Positions 55,207 through 64,000 of a DNA stretch of 64,000 bases are shown one piece after another. The position numbers were made by a program, and so were the translations under genes. The stretch is from Phoronis australis. Lineage: Eukaryota; Phoronida; Phoronidae. The notes under the pieces were generated by a model that saw nothing but the letters and a program-made list of their open reading frames with translations, was not told where the DNA came from and did no database searches. The DNA lies in contig NMRA01000451.1 of assembly GCA_002633005.1 (NCBI GenBank), positions 39,845 through 103,844 on the forward strand, in the 5' to 3' direction. Within the stretch, counting starts at the first letter, position 1, and every line of letters begins with the position of its first letter.

Positions 55207-57520
55207 GTGTCCTGGTGGAAAGAAAAAAAACAAATCAATCACTTTCCCATCCGTAGACATTATATAAGAACCATGGAAGATGTCCGCAGTATGCAAGGTG
55301 CAGATATCGACTCAGACCACTATATAGTTGTTGCTGCATTGCATGTAAAGCTGTCCTCTCAGAAATTTAGTGGAAATGACAGTGTCAATTTTGTCATCAA
55401 CAAGTTACGAAACGACGACAGCAAAACGGAATTTGCACTTCGCAACAGGTTCGCTCAATTACAAGGCGAGACCGCCGATTTCACTACAGAACACTTGTGG
55501 ACCAACATCAAACACACGTGCATTAGTACATGAAGAACTTCTGGGTAAAAGCTCAGTAAAGAACAAGAAACCACGGATTACTGATTTCACTTGGGAAAAT
55601 ATAAAAAAACGAAAAGTCTTGCTGTCAACTGAGTCAAGACCTGTCTCTAGCCAGCGCACAGAACTCTACATATAGAAAGATTAAGAACTTAAAAGATGTA
55701 CAAGAACTGAAACATGGAAATATGCGTTTAGAGCTGAGGAAGCCGCTGCCAAGGGAGACATAATGACACTGTGCGCCACCATCAACCAATCGAGTGGCCA
55801 ATGCTCTATACCTTCAAACAACTTCAGGACAAGGTTGATCAGCTAATCACCAATATTGAAGAGCAATTGGAATGCTAGTGAACTCCTTTCAACACCATGC
55901 TGAATTGCAAACCTCCCTTAAATCCTCCAGCATTGGCTGAAACGACGAAGGAAATCCTCGACATCTGCGTCCATGGAATTCAAAGAGGAAATAAATCTGC
56001 CCTTCAAACCACTTAAGGACAAGGATTGTAAGCTAATCACCAATATTGAAGAGCAACTGGTATGCCAGTGAACTCATTTCAACACCATACTAAAGTGCAA
56101 ACGTCCCTTAAATCCTCCAGCATTGCCTTAACCGAGGGAAATTCTGGACATGTGTCGTCAAGAGCATGAATATTGGGAAAGCATCTGGCATCGACAATAT
56201 CTCATCTGAAGCTGTCTAAGAGGGAGGCGAATTCTCACTCAATGCCCTACACACATTGCTCAACGAGATCTAGGAAACAGATGAGACCCCACAAGACTGG
56301 CCCAAAGGGCTCTTGGTTGGACTGCCGAACGCAGGCGACCTATTCCAACCTAAAAACTTTCTGGCCACACCAAGCAAGATGCTCATCCAGGTAATGCTTA
56401 ACGGAATGAAGGAATCTCTTGACCTTAAACCGATTATATACATGTACCAACAAAAACAGATTTTCCGACAGAACGAACCTTTACTGACCAGATTGATACC
56501 CTGAGGAGGACTGTTTAACAGTCCATCCAATGGAGTTCATCACTCCACCTCGACTTTGTTGATGTCAAGAAACCTTTCGACAGTTCCGACAGAGAAATGA
56601 CTGGAAAATCATCCGGAATTATAAAACACCACGATGGGTTCACATGTCTGGTTATACACAATGTGGACTCAGTCAGCCATTCCAGGATGCAACACGTGTA
56701 CGACATGGATGGTTACTGTCACCTTTTTCTTGATTGCTCTTAATTGGGTGACACGCACCGCATTCTCCGCCCCACCAATTGGTATACTTTACCAGCCGTC
56801 TTGGCAATTTAGGGTATACAAAAAAACCCCTTCTCTTCCTTTTGGCTCAGCAACATCACGAAATTAAACTTAAGACTCGGGTGCTCTCGTTTGGAGCCAA
56901 ACATCAACGTCGAGCAAACCAAGACGATGCGCATTTACGATTGGACAAAATGACAGCATCTGAGTGGATGGGAAAGAGTTAGAAGATGCCCAGTCTTCCA
57001 CCATTTTGTGTAGACAGCACTATGGGTGCAACACAGGAAGACGTCAAGGCTCGCATGAAGCAGAAACATCAACCGCATGCCATGCCAAAACCTGTCTGGA
57101 AGTCCACTCCCTGACACCTCAAGATCTTGAACTCAAATTTCAAGCGCCCTCCTGATTCACAGCTTAACGGCATGATGACTCGATAAATCTATTATCACCA
57201 ATGCTCAAGTCTTTACAGATGACTGACTAGTCTGACAAAAAAAGTAAATTAAACCATGCGGAATAAAGCCAGTTATGAAGTCATAGAAATCCAGATAAAG
57301 AGAAGGAGTGGAGGTGGATTGGTCACACGATACAAAAACCCAATACAAATTACCACCTAGCTTGCCTTAACTGGGACCCCCCAGTGGAAACGTGTAATAT
57401 TGGAGACGAGCTGTGAATCTGAACTCCTTTCTATTGACAGGTTTTGAAACGAGACCCGAACAAAGGCTACCAACTAGACTAGATGGAGAGCAGTCATTGA
57501 GGCCTTATGCACCTGAAGGT
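55207..57520 (+). mobile_element. badly decayed RTE-like LINE
   Basis: Fragments of an endonuclease-RT polyprotein lie in order. The endonuclease end, with MEDVRSMQGADIDSDHYIVV (55274-55333), is the GADxxSDH signature. Its linker (WENIKKRKVLL) follows. RT pieces include IGKASGIDNISSEAV (about 56170-56215), QDWPKGLLVGLPNAGDL (56292-56342), FVDVKKPFDS (56556-56585) and LIALNWVTRTAF (56730-56770). A C-terminal KRRSGGGLVTRYKN/WRWIGHT-like stretch is near 57300-57340. Frame changes and stops occur every 100-200 bp, so this is an old copy. An internal 193-bp tandem duplication sits between the endonuclease and RT parts. The clade is by resemblance to RTE/SR2-type proteins. Confidence 0.7.
55800..56160. 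repeat. tandem duplication, unit about 193 bp, in the RTE-like relic
   Basis: 55806-55968 and 55999-56152 are about 85% alike, e.g. AGCTAATCACCAATATTGAAGAGCAA...TGGNATGC and CCCTTAAATCCTCCAGCATTG in both. Because each copy has its own substitutions, the duplication is old but postdates the loss of function. Confidence 0.8.
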
Positions 57521-57691
57521 GTCTAGAGGCATCAGTCAGGTAAGTCACTATGTATCGGGAACAGAAAAGAAGGAAATAAAAACATTCCGTTAATTTTCAC
57601 CTCGAGTAACTGATGCATTTGTAAGATGTCTAGTTGATCTCGGTGTTCTTAAATACACTTTGCCCAATTCACACATGTCTAATTGTTTTAC

Positions 57692-57712
57692 CTCCCGTTC
57701 CCAGTGTTGCAC
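57692..57712 (-). CDS. 21-nt micro-exon 4 (GATLGTG unit)
   Basis: The minus-strand order is acceptor CCTGTTTTGTAG, 21 nt, donor GTAAAA. It encodes G-A-T-L-G-T-G in the same phase as the other micro-exons. It is separated from micro-exon 3 by 9.2 kb filled mainly with transposons (repeat X, Ty3/Gypsy, RTE-like). The lower similarity of its sequence suggests an older duplicate. Exons further 5' in the gene were not identified. Confidence 0.5.
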
Positions 57713-58983
57713 CTACAAAACAGGTAGTATGAATTTAAGGAAACACAAGTTATATCAGATATGCGTTCAAGTATATTTTTTTACTCAAGAGAAAGAAAAT
57801 AACAGCAAGTGATAACTAGCAAATGGAAAAAGCACAACCTTCACGCACTCTAAACGAACAAGTTATTTTCCAAATTATACATGTGCAAGTAAATATTTAC
57901 AGAAGGTTTGCCAAAAGGTGAAAATTAGACCTTTTTCAAAACTGATAATCAGCATTCGTCTAAGTTTGATATAACGATACGATAAATGTAAAAATTTCCA
58001 AATATAGACTTGCTGTGGTCCAACAAAGACTAAAATATAAAGTACTCTCATGAAGGTAGTACCAACATACATGCTTGATATGTTAGTCTTTACTAAATCT
58101 ATGCTTTGCTTAGTTTTATTACTTAAAAAAGCTTGAAATTTGGACCAAAGCACATGTACAAGTGAACAATCACAATTAAACAAAATGATCTAAAGCTTCA
58201 ATAGCATAATAAGACACGCAACTACTATCTCTTACTATCTTCAGCTTTGTTTAAACGTTTCTATGCACATTGTAACATTTACAAGTTTTAACTTTTAGAA
58301 AGGAGTATAAGCCCAAATGGCAACGCTGTTCTGAACAAACATCACATAATCTGTGCTCTACATCAGGTTGTGAAATCAATTTATATGAAAAGTAATTTCA
58401 GTTGGCTGTACTGTATGTCATCTATTGAATTTCTCTGGGAAGAGCTCATTGTACTAGGTAACTTAATTGCCTTCATCAAAGATCAGTTTTGTAACCAATT
58501 CTATAATTTATATCTTTGTTTCATAACTTCCGAAGATAAAAACCTGTTTTGAGTGTCTGACATATCGTTTACATTAACTATGGCGGCCTTGCAGGTCCCA
58601 CTGAAACATGCAAATTTGCCATCAATCAAAATATTTCTATTTAATCAAGCAAAGTCTGCTCAAAATGCGCAATTAATCAATTTTGACTATTTCAATGATA
58701 GTTGCGTTAGAGAGACTTAGCAGCGGCGTGTCCCTTCCAAATGAACCTCTACCTATCAACAGAACCTAACTACATCCGGTCATTCGTCAACCTACCAGAC
58801 TCTACATTTGAAAACAAATGCCTCTGAACTCTGCCGTCTTTCACCTTATTCTCTCCAAAATTAATAACTTTCTCAAAATACCATTACAAAGGCTCAGAGT
58901 AAAGTCTATTAGACCAGTCTGTATAAAAATGGGCCATTAATTTGCAAGTGAACAAAGTCTTTACTGCCGGACTGTTCATACCC
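57713..58983. other. no gene seen
   Basis: If the micro-exon gene continues 5' it should have minus-strand exons in this direction, but I could not identify one. The minus frame at 57875-58183 has no splice or family signal. Confidence 0.35.
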
Positions 58984-59009
58984 AATAGCGGATTTGCAGC
59001 GCAAACGAA

Positions 59010-59459
59010 CTACGCATTGCGCATGTGCGAGTTACTTCCTGCGCGAAGGCTCATGGGATAGCTTATGGTCAGGCTTGTCTTGAGGGGGCTGGATAGTGTG
59101 TGCAGTTGGATTGATTTGCAAACTAAAAACCATGTTTCATTTTTTTGCTTTGTAATACCAAGCGAGTCCTCTATCTCGTTTGTAAATACAGCGAAGCTAT
59201 GATCAGTGACCGTGTGACCGAGGGCACGACTGTCGTCATGTTCAGTATTGGGGCTATCGGCGTTGATTTCGAAATCCCCTCCGGTTTCAGACAAGTTGAG
59301 AGTTCTTGGGTTGCTAAACTTTTGTAGCTTTCGCCGTGGATATGCTAGAGACGTTAATTTTAAGAGGAAACTCCGTCGGAATGTCGTTCTCATGCGTCCT
59401 TTTTCCACCAGGAAAATGTTAGCTGCACACACGATGGTCCATAGGCAATTACATCGCAC
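59010..59459 (-). CDS. open frame in THAP element, uncertain exon
   Basis: This is an open minus frame of up to 149 codons. An acceptor-like TGTGTGCAG lies at about 59419-59427, after which it reads FLVEKGRMRTTFRRSFLLKL and continues GDFEINADSPNTEHDDSRAL. It has a basic first half and an acidic middle. There is no recognised domain, and no second-half THAP motif. The position between the THAP exon and the left terminal repeat makes it a candidate remnant of a transposase or repressor. It could also be chance. Confidence 0.25.
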   Translation of the reverse strand: MRCNCLWTIVCAANIFLVEKGRMRTTFRRSFLLKLTSLAYPRRKLQKFSNPRTLNLSETGGDFEINADSPNTEHDDSRALGHTVTDHSFAVFTNEIEDSLGITKQKNETWFLVCKSIQLHTLSSPLKTSLTISYPMSLRAGSNSHMRNA

Positions 59460-60176
59460 TGGATCAGTGCCGCAGGCATTCAGGGGTGATAGTACATCCT
59501 CACAAAAAGTTACTCATTTCAAAATACAGCAAATAAAATCAATACATATAGGAACACGGAGTTATTATTACCACAAACCACGACTCTGGAAACAATTTAG
59601 TCAGCAAAACTTCAACAAATCGATGAAAATCTGTCGCGGTTTGCTCGAGTTTCTCTCAGTTACCGGGTGCCATTTTGAGGAAGTTACTTGAAATTACGCA
59701 TGTTGAAGAAAAAAACATCCAAGGGACACACATCTTACAAGTTTCACCCGATACCTTCTCATGCTATTTTACAAGTGTCGCACGCTAGCGTCACGCGCTT
59801 CGCTCAGTCTCGCGCTAACCTTTGCCTAACTCGCGTGATTCAGTTGACATGCTTTGTGGTTATCGCCACGCGGTGATAAAATTAACGGCAACCAAAAAGT
59901 TGAGTTGTAATTCTTCGCCAAAGTCAACTTAATTCTCACAACTAAGCTTCATCAAAGATATGTATAGAAGTAGAAAGAACCAATGATGAAAGTAAGCGTT
60001 TTTTAAATGATAGTTTTAAGTGTAATGTATTTTTGACGAGGTGAAAACTCGAAATCGGTAACCCAAATCCGGTCACGGCCCGTTTAAAATACACTGAAGT
60101 AACGAAATGAGTACAGAAAGCGAATGGAAATATCGTAGCCCCTATATGGCCAACCGAGGGGCTACGTGTTGCCTAC

Positions 60177-60371
60177 TAGATGGCCCCGCGTTGGTTTGAA
60201 TGCGCTAAATCTCCCCTTACTCCCAGCTCTCCTAATGTTGTTTATCCATTTTTCACGAAGTTCTTGGTTTGCAGGAAACACATAAAAATTCAGATTTTTA
60301 TCTCTCTTGTTGTTTTTGAAGCAGCCAGGATTACAACAAATGTATCCGCCGTAAGTTTTCTTCGCGCTCAT
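60177..60371 (-). CDS. THAP zinc-finger first exon
   Basis: This 65-codon exon starts at an ATG. It reads MSAKKTYGGYICCNPGCFKN, with the first zinc-ligand pair Cys13-x3-Cys17 (or Cys12). The conserved FYVFP (29-33), the tryptophan in EKWINNIRR (Trp42) and AFKPTRGHL follow. These are hallmark positions of the C2CH THAP DNA-binding domain. The exon ends in phase 0 at a plausible donor (GTAGGC, 60171-60176). The second ligand pair (C-x2-H) and the AVP motif must come from a downstream exon, which I did not find on this strand. The coding sequence has no lesion. It lies just inside the inverted repeat at 60463-60480. Confidence 0.7.
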
Positions 60372-60481
60372 ACCGCGTATTATGCTTGTTACTATGGCCG
60401 CTTTCTGAATCCTGACCACAGCACCCACAATGCACCATTTTAACCTAATTTCAATATGGCGTCGCTGCAAATCCGCTATTA

Positions 60482-61646
60482 AGATTTCTCCCCCGAGGCC
60501 GTAAGAACTGGTCTGAGTTGCGCAATTTCTGTGTGGCTCATCATTGGTGTTTTGCCTTATGCAACTGCAAAACCTAAACATGTGGCGTGTCAAGTATCGC
60601 CAAAAGATTATTACAAGTAGAACACACCGTGGTGGTTGCTGAGTCCATGATTTTTTCACTTTAATTTAATCTGACTCGTCTCAAAGTTGGATGAGTTTTG
60701 ATAGAACGTATATTCTTTAGGCGAAAGCACAATAAACGTTCTCGCATCAGTGAAAGCGCGAATTTGAAATCCAAACAGTGGACAGTCATATTCATATTGA
60801 ACATTTAAGACGCTAAAAGATCACCCTCAAAACTTGAAATGCTGACGCCAGCTACTTGATCGCACACGACCGTGGTGTTAAAAGCACGTGCCACTTGTCT
60901 CAAGGGCAAACTTGGCTCTGAGAAGTAAACGGGAAGATCTCTGAGGCGCGAAATCGAATGAAAAACTTTGAACAGTAAAAAACCCATGGTATCATCCTCA
61001 AAACAACATATTCAGTGGATTGAGAAATCTTTCAATATATGTTACTCATCAAATCAGAAAATCCCTCATAACTTGAGAATAATATGTCTCAGCGCGAAAC
61101 CAATAATGCATCACGATAGGCATATCAAATTTCAGGAATCTCACTGAAACGATAGCAGAACTAGAGCTCCCTAAGCGATTCTTCAAAACAGCTATCACAG
61201 CGCCACCTTCTGCCGCGTTTTGCTAAAAATTACAGACCTCAAGCTTTTCACAAGATACAGGATATGTGTAAATTTCCTGTGGATCAGACGTGAAATGCGA
61301 CCTAAAGCGCGAGTGATATACACCACTTTAATTGCAACAAGGAATTGGTCTGTAAACAAACACAAACCAAATCACAGAAAACTACAGGGTGACACAGACG
61401 CCCTCTCAATGAATCATTTTGCACTCAAAATAAACAGCCATGCAATGATGCAAGCACTACTTTTCCTGGTGTAATATCTGACTTTCATTTTGCACTTCTA
61501 TACTGTTGAATATGAATGTAACCTTTACAGCTATGAATGGTTGATTACTAGAAAAATAAATATGCTTTTACATATATGTATTTGTAAAAATAGTACATAA
61601 CCACTTGTTGAGATAATTGTGCAATAACACATGTTCTATATTTCAG
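60482..61646. other. no gene seen
   Basis: The stretch between the candidate THAP transposon and the plus-strand THAP half-exon holds no frame I can support. Its end, CTATATTTCAG, is a good acceptor for the next feature. Confidence 0.35.
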
Positions 61647-61844
61647 GTTACAAAATATACTCATATTTGTGTTGCCCACTTCTTGCCTCAAGATTTCAAA
61701 TGGACACCTGTGAGAAAAAAGTTAAAGCCTGATGAAGTACCCTCACTGTTTGCTTTTGTCACCTCAGGCACATGGTTAAGATCAATCTGCAATAATAAAA
61801 TGCAATTTCGTAGAATTTTAAAGCAAATTGAAATGAATATTTGA
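61647..61844 (+). CDS. THAP second-half exon, orphan
   Basis: After TTTATATTTCAG-type acceptor sequence (CAG at 61644-61646) the frame reads VTKYTHICVAHFLPQDF, which is the C-x2-H zinc-ligand pair of a THAP domain. KLKPDEVPSLFAF follows, the family's LK-x2-x-VPS-F ending. It then runs on to a stop; the true exon may end earlier at a donor. No matching first-half exon is on this strand in the preceding 2 kb. The THAP first exon at 60177-60371 is on the opposite strand and cannot be spliced to it. It may be part of another THAP gene or an inverted transposon relic. Confidence 0.55.
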   Translation, partial: VTKYTHICVAHFLPQDFKWTPVRKKLKPDEVPSLFAFVTSGTWLRSICNNKMQFRRILKQIEMNI

Positions 61845-62636
61845 TACAGCTAGTTGAGTTATTTTCTGTCGATTTTAAATATGAATTATTTTTAAATGGC
61901 AGCATGCAAATCACCAATTACTGAATCATTATATTGTCAAAATCTGAATAAATTAAAATTTAAATTTGATCATAGCAGACACTAAACATGTTTAATACCT
62001 CCAACAAGGTCAATTTAATGTTTTTCAACACCAAATGTAATTAAGTCAATACATACTCATATTAATAAAAATTAGCATGCTACCTCAAATCATTTTAGTG
62101 ACTTCATACTTACAGATAAGTTATGGGGTGGTTCATTTTTTCTGAGATCTGAAACATTTTGCTTGCAACTTGCAAGCACTTGCAACAGGCGTTACTGTAA
62201 ACAAAATTAATGTTTTAGTTTATGACTTCTAAACTGTCCAGATATACAGAAAACAAGACACCACTTGAGATTGAATTAAAATATGAGTACATAATAGAAA
62301 CACATGCACCGCCCACGAAACATCGGTTGCATTTGACGAAATCTCGTAAATTAATTAAACTTAAAACACCCTAAGGGCCTGCAGTAGTTCAGTCAAGATC
62401 CACACACCTGAATCAACTACTTTTGAAATAAACTTATGAATTTAAAAACAAATCTGACAGCCCTCAGCATTTCAAATATAATGTGGCCAGTAGCTTTACA
62501 ACTCGTGGTCAACTTGGTATCATTGCTTTCTTCTTGTAAAACAAAAACCCAGAGAAACAGGTTTGTTATGACTGGCCAGTTGGCATCTTAACAACAACAA
62601 CTGAAGAATGTCAATGCAGCCTATAAAACTACTTAC
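61845..62636. other. no gene seen
   Basis: AT-rich stretch, probably intron of the minus-strand gene whose first exon is at 62637-62802. Confidence 0.35.
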
Positions 62637-62802
62637 TTCTTATTGATGTAATGTAACCTTCGCTGAAATACTTGTACCCTTTGGAGAGATGGTTCTTTCC
62701 TGATGATTGCGAGGAATTTTTGCAGTATGACTCCACAAAGCCAAATGTTAAGTTTGGAACAAGTGTGAGGTCTCGATCAGCTAGCGCAGAGGAGGCTGCC
62801 AT
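62637..62802 (-). CDS. candidate first exon, unknown intracellular protein
   Basis: An ATG at 62802 opens 55 codons plus one base and ends exactly at a strong donor, GTAAGT (62631-62636). The protein begins MAASSALADRDLTLVPNLTF and continues ESYCKNSSQSSGKNHLSKGY then KYFSEGYITSIR. There is no signal peptide. The KGYKYFSEGYI pattern reminds me of the N-terminal part of uncharacterised invertebrate proteins that continue into SWIM zinc-finger regions; this is memory-based and weak. The exit phase (1) would also be compatible with the micro-exons of the 46.7-57.7 kb gene, but the protein types do not obviously fit together. Downstream exons were not found. Confidence 0.5.
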
Positions 62803-63242
62803 GATTGTAAACAGTTAGTAATCCATCAGTCCTAGCCTCGCTTTCGATTTTCACTTAATATTCATGAGGCAATATTAACAAAGGTCTATTGTCAACACGC
62901 TGCAGAAAACAACTGGAATTGGAGCAAGTCGGCTGGAAAAATAAAAAATCCTTTTAAGCACTTTTTATTTTTTATTAGAATAGTCGTCGACCACAAATCT
63001 TTAGGCGAATGATTCGCTTTTCGAAAAAAGGGATGACGTGTGGACATTCCGTTGCTAGCACAGTTTTCGCTTTCTTTCAGGAACGTCCTGGAAATACGTG
63101 GGGTTTGGTGTCGGGAATGTTGCAAACAAATTCTGAAACCTACGTACACCTCTTGTCACTATCACTTCTACGCTCATTTTCTACCGCCTGGCTCATACTT
63201 CTAGTATACCTGGCCTCCATTTGAGGTCGTAGAAGGCGAAAT
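62803..63242. promoter_or_regulatory. probable bidirectional promoter interval
   Basis: The 440 bp lie between two divergently oriented candidate first exons (minus at 62802, plus at 63243), each beginning with ATG and ending in a strong GTAAGT donor. No TATA box or clear initiator is visible, as is usual for such promoters. The call depends entirely on the two exons being real. Confidence 0.35.
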
Positions 63243-63366
63243 ATGGTCAGACCACTGCGACTAACGTTCTTACTGTCTCGCCATTATAACCGTAAGTTTT
63301 CCGTAGGCGTTTTACCCGCCCTGGGCGTCTTGCCCCACCTTACCAATGAATCTTTACAACAATGTG
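63243..63366 (+). CDS. candidate first exon, mitochondrial-presequence-like
   Basis: ATG at 63243 opens 41 codons plus one base, ending at a strong donor (GTAAGT, 63367-63372). The reading is MVRPLRLTFLLSRHYNRKFS followed by VGVLPALGVLPHLTNES. It has five Arg and one Lys with Ser, Thr and Leu, and no acidic residue until position 36, which is the composition of a mitochondrial targeting presequence with an R-K-F-S-like processing region. The exit phase is 1. The mature protein would be encoded beyond the window, so the enzyme or function is unknown. Confidence 0.5.
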
Positions 63367-63372
63367 GTAAGT

Positions 63373-64000
63373 TCCATATGTATTGTTGTTAAGATTTAGT
63401 ATACTAGTTTGCAGAAATTTTGGCGTGTTTACTTTATTTTATTTGATGAATTCATTCATGGTTTCTTAGCTAGTATGGTTATCTAAAATACCTTAATCTC
63501 ACATCACAAGCATGCGTATTTTCATACTATAGCTCCAAAAGTTTTACAGGTTAGGCGATAAGTACGTTTCTAACCCGTTTTTATCATAGTCCGCTGATGT
63601 AAACAACGTGGACAACGACAAGGTTCTTTCATTACCAGACACGCTCTGATGCCGACTCTCGGAGGCACGCGGTTTGCAAACAACTGCTTAATTCGATTTT
63701 CTGTTGAGGGAGTGGTGTTCTTGTATAAAAACGAATTTTGTCAAGGCTTGTTGAATAAATGTTGCAGTAAGGCAACATGATTGCTGAATTCTGGCAGCAT
63801 TTGTCGCACTTAATGGAGACAAATTAAAGTTCTGCATTTGTAATATATGTGTTTGCGTGTGCGTATGCTTGTTATGAGTGTGCATGTGTGCAAAACGGAT
63901 TAGTACTTCAGTGTAATAGTGCAGTTTGTATAGAGTTATTCACGGTAGACATACTTGCAGAAGAAGCTTGAGTCATTGCAATAAGTTGGTATCTAAAAAT
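63373..64000. other. no gene seen, probably first intron of the plus-strand gene
   Basis: No exon is recognisable. A GT/TG-rich stretch occurs around 63846-63890. Confidence 0.35.

Larger units (their letters stand above)
58984..60481 (-). mobile_element. candidate THAP-encoding DNA transposon, about 1.5 kb
   Basis: An 18-bp perfect inverted repeat bounds the segment: AATAGCGGATTTGCAGCG at 58984-59001 and its complement CGCTGCAAATCCGCTATT at 60463-60480. A THAP-domain first exon starts 92 bp inside the right end and is transcribed inward, and a 149-codon minus frame lies near the left end. The right end is followed by AAG, so the junction reads TTAA; the left junction reads CCAA. That is compatible with a decayed TTAA duplication of Kolobok type but is not proof. 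Kolobok and P-type transposases are known to carry an N-terminal THAP domain. The interior is too short for a full transposase, so it would be non-autonomous. Confidence 0.5.

Noticed and set aside
59248-59691. Plus-strand frame of 147 codons
   Set aside because: It is antisense to the minus frame in the THAP element, lacks motifs, and has composition typical of chance frames.
60177-61844. One complete two-exon THAP gene
   Set aside because: The two half-domains lie on opposite strands and cannot be spliced into one transcript.
62637-62802. First exon of the micro-exon membrane-protein gene
   Set aside because: Phase 1 would allow splicing to micro-exon 4, but this exon has no signal peptide and looks intracellular. 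It is mentioned only as a possibility.

Overview
This is eukaryotic (metazoan) DNA. It is AT-rich and intron-bearing, has no operons, and is dense in transposon relics. The mix of relics (Tx1/L1-like, RTE-like, Jockey/CR1-like and restriction-like-endonuclease LINEs, Ty3/Gypsy, hAT-type elements with 5-bp target duplications, THAP-domain fragments) suggests a marine invertebrate, plausibly an anthozoan cnidarian. That assignment is inference from remembered family resemblance and is not proven here. Two N bases (26651, 45664) show draft-assembly origin.

Layout. (1) 1-11.0 kb and 20.8-23.9 kb carry one set of paralogous blocks; 32.0-42.6 kb carries a second set in the same orientation. Named here P (the secreted vWA-like gene), Q, R and S, they show that the window holds an old segmental or tandem duplication later broken by insertions. 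Comparing the copies gives empty-site evidence for several insertions: a Tx1/L1-like LINE at 7.2-8.7 kb, a 2.65-kb hAT element at 33.8-36.5 kb and a MITE at 37.7-38.1 kb. (2) A transposon family with CAGCCGATTTCAT termini occurs three times (5.1-6.2, 16.2-20.8, 24.1-25.6 kb), always carrying the same hAT-like MITE at the same internal site. The middle copy has two further LINE insertions nested in it. (3) 44.2-45.6 kb is a LINE 3' end with a restriction-like endonuclease; 50.9-53.7 kb is a 5'-truncated Ty3/Gypsy element; 55.2-57.5 kb is a badly decayed RTE-like LINE.

Host genes. The best intact candidate is a 260-residue secreted vWA-like protein (minus strand, 23.1-23.9 kb), with a broken paralogue at 2.6-3.16 kb. 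A minus-strand membrane-protein gene is inferred at 46.7-57.7 kb from a transmembrane exon and four 21-nt micro-exons. Each micro-exon is in the same phase and encodes a seven-residue Gly-rich unit, and at least part of the array arose by duplication of intron plus micro-exon. The right end (62.6-63.4 kb) has two divergent candidate first exons about 440 bp apart: minus, unknown family, and plus, with a mitochondrial-presequence-like N-terminus.

THAP DNA. At 59.0-60.5 kb an approximately 1.5-kb segment bounded by an 18-bp perfect inverted repeat contains a clean THAP-domain first exon next to one terminus. This suggests a non-autonomous Kolobok- or P-like transposon that still encodes a DNA-binding domain. 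A separate THAP second-half exon lies on the other strand at 61.65 kb.

Most remaining sequence is noncoding at the level I can read. All family calls are by eye from motifs; no database was searched.
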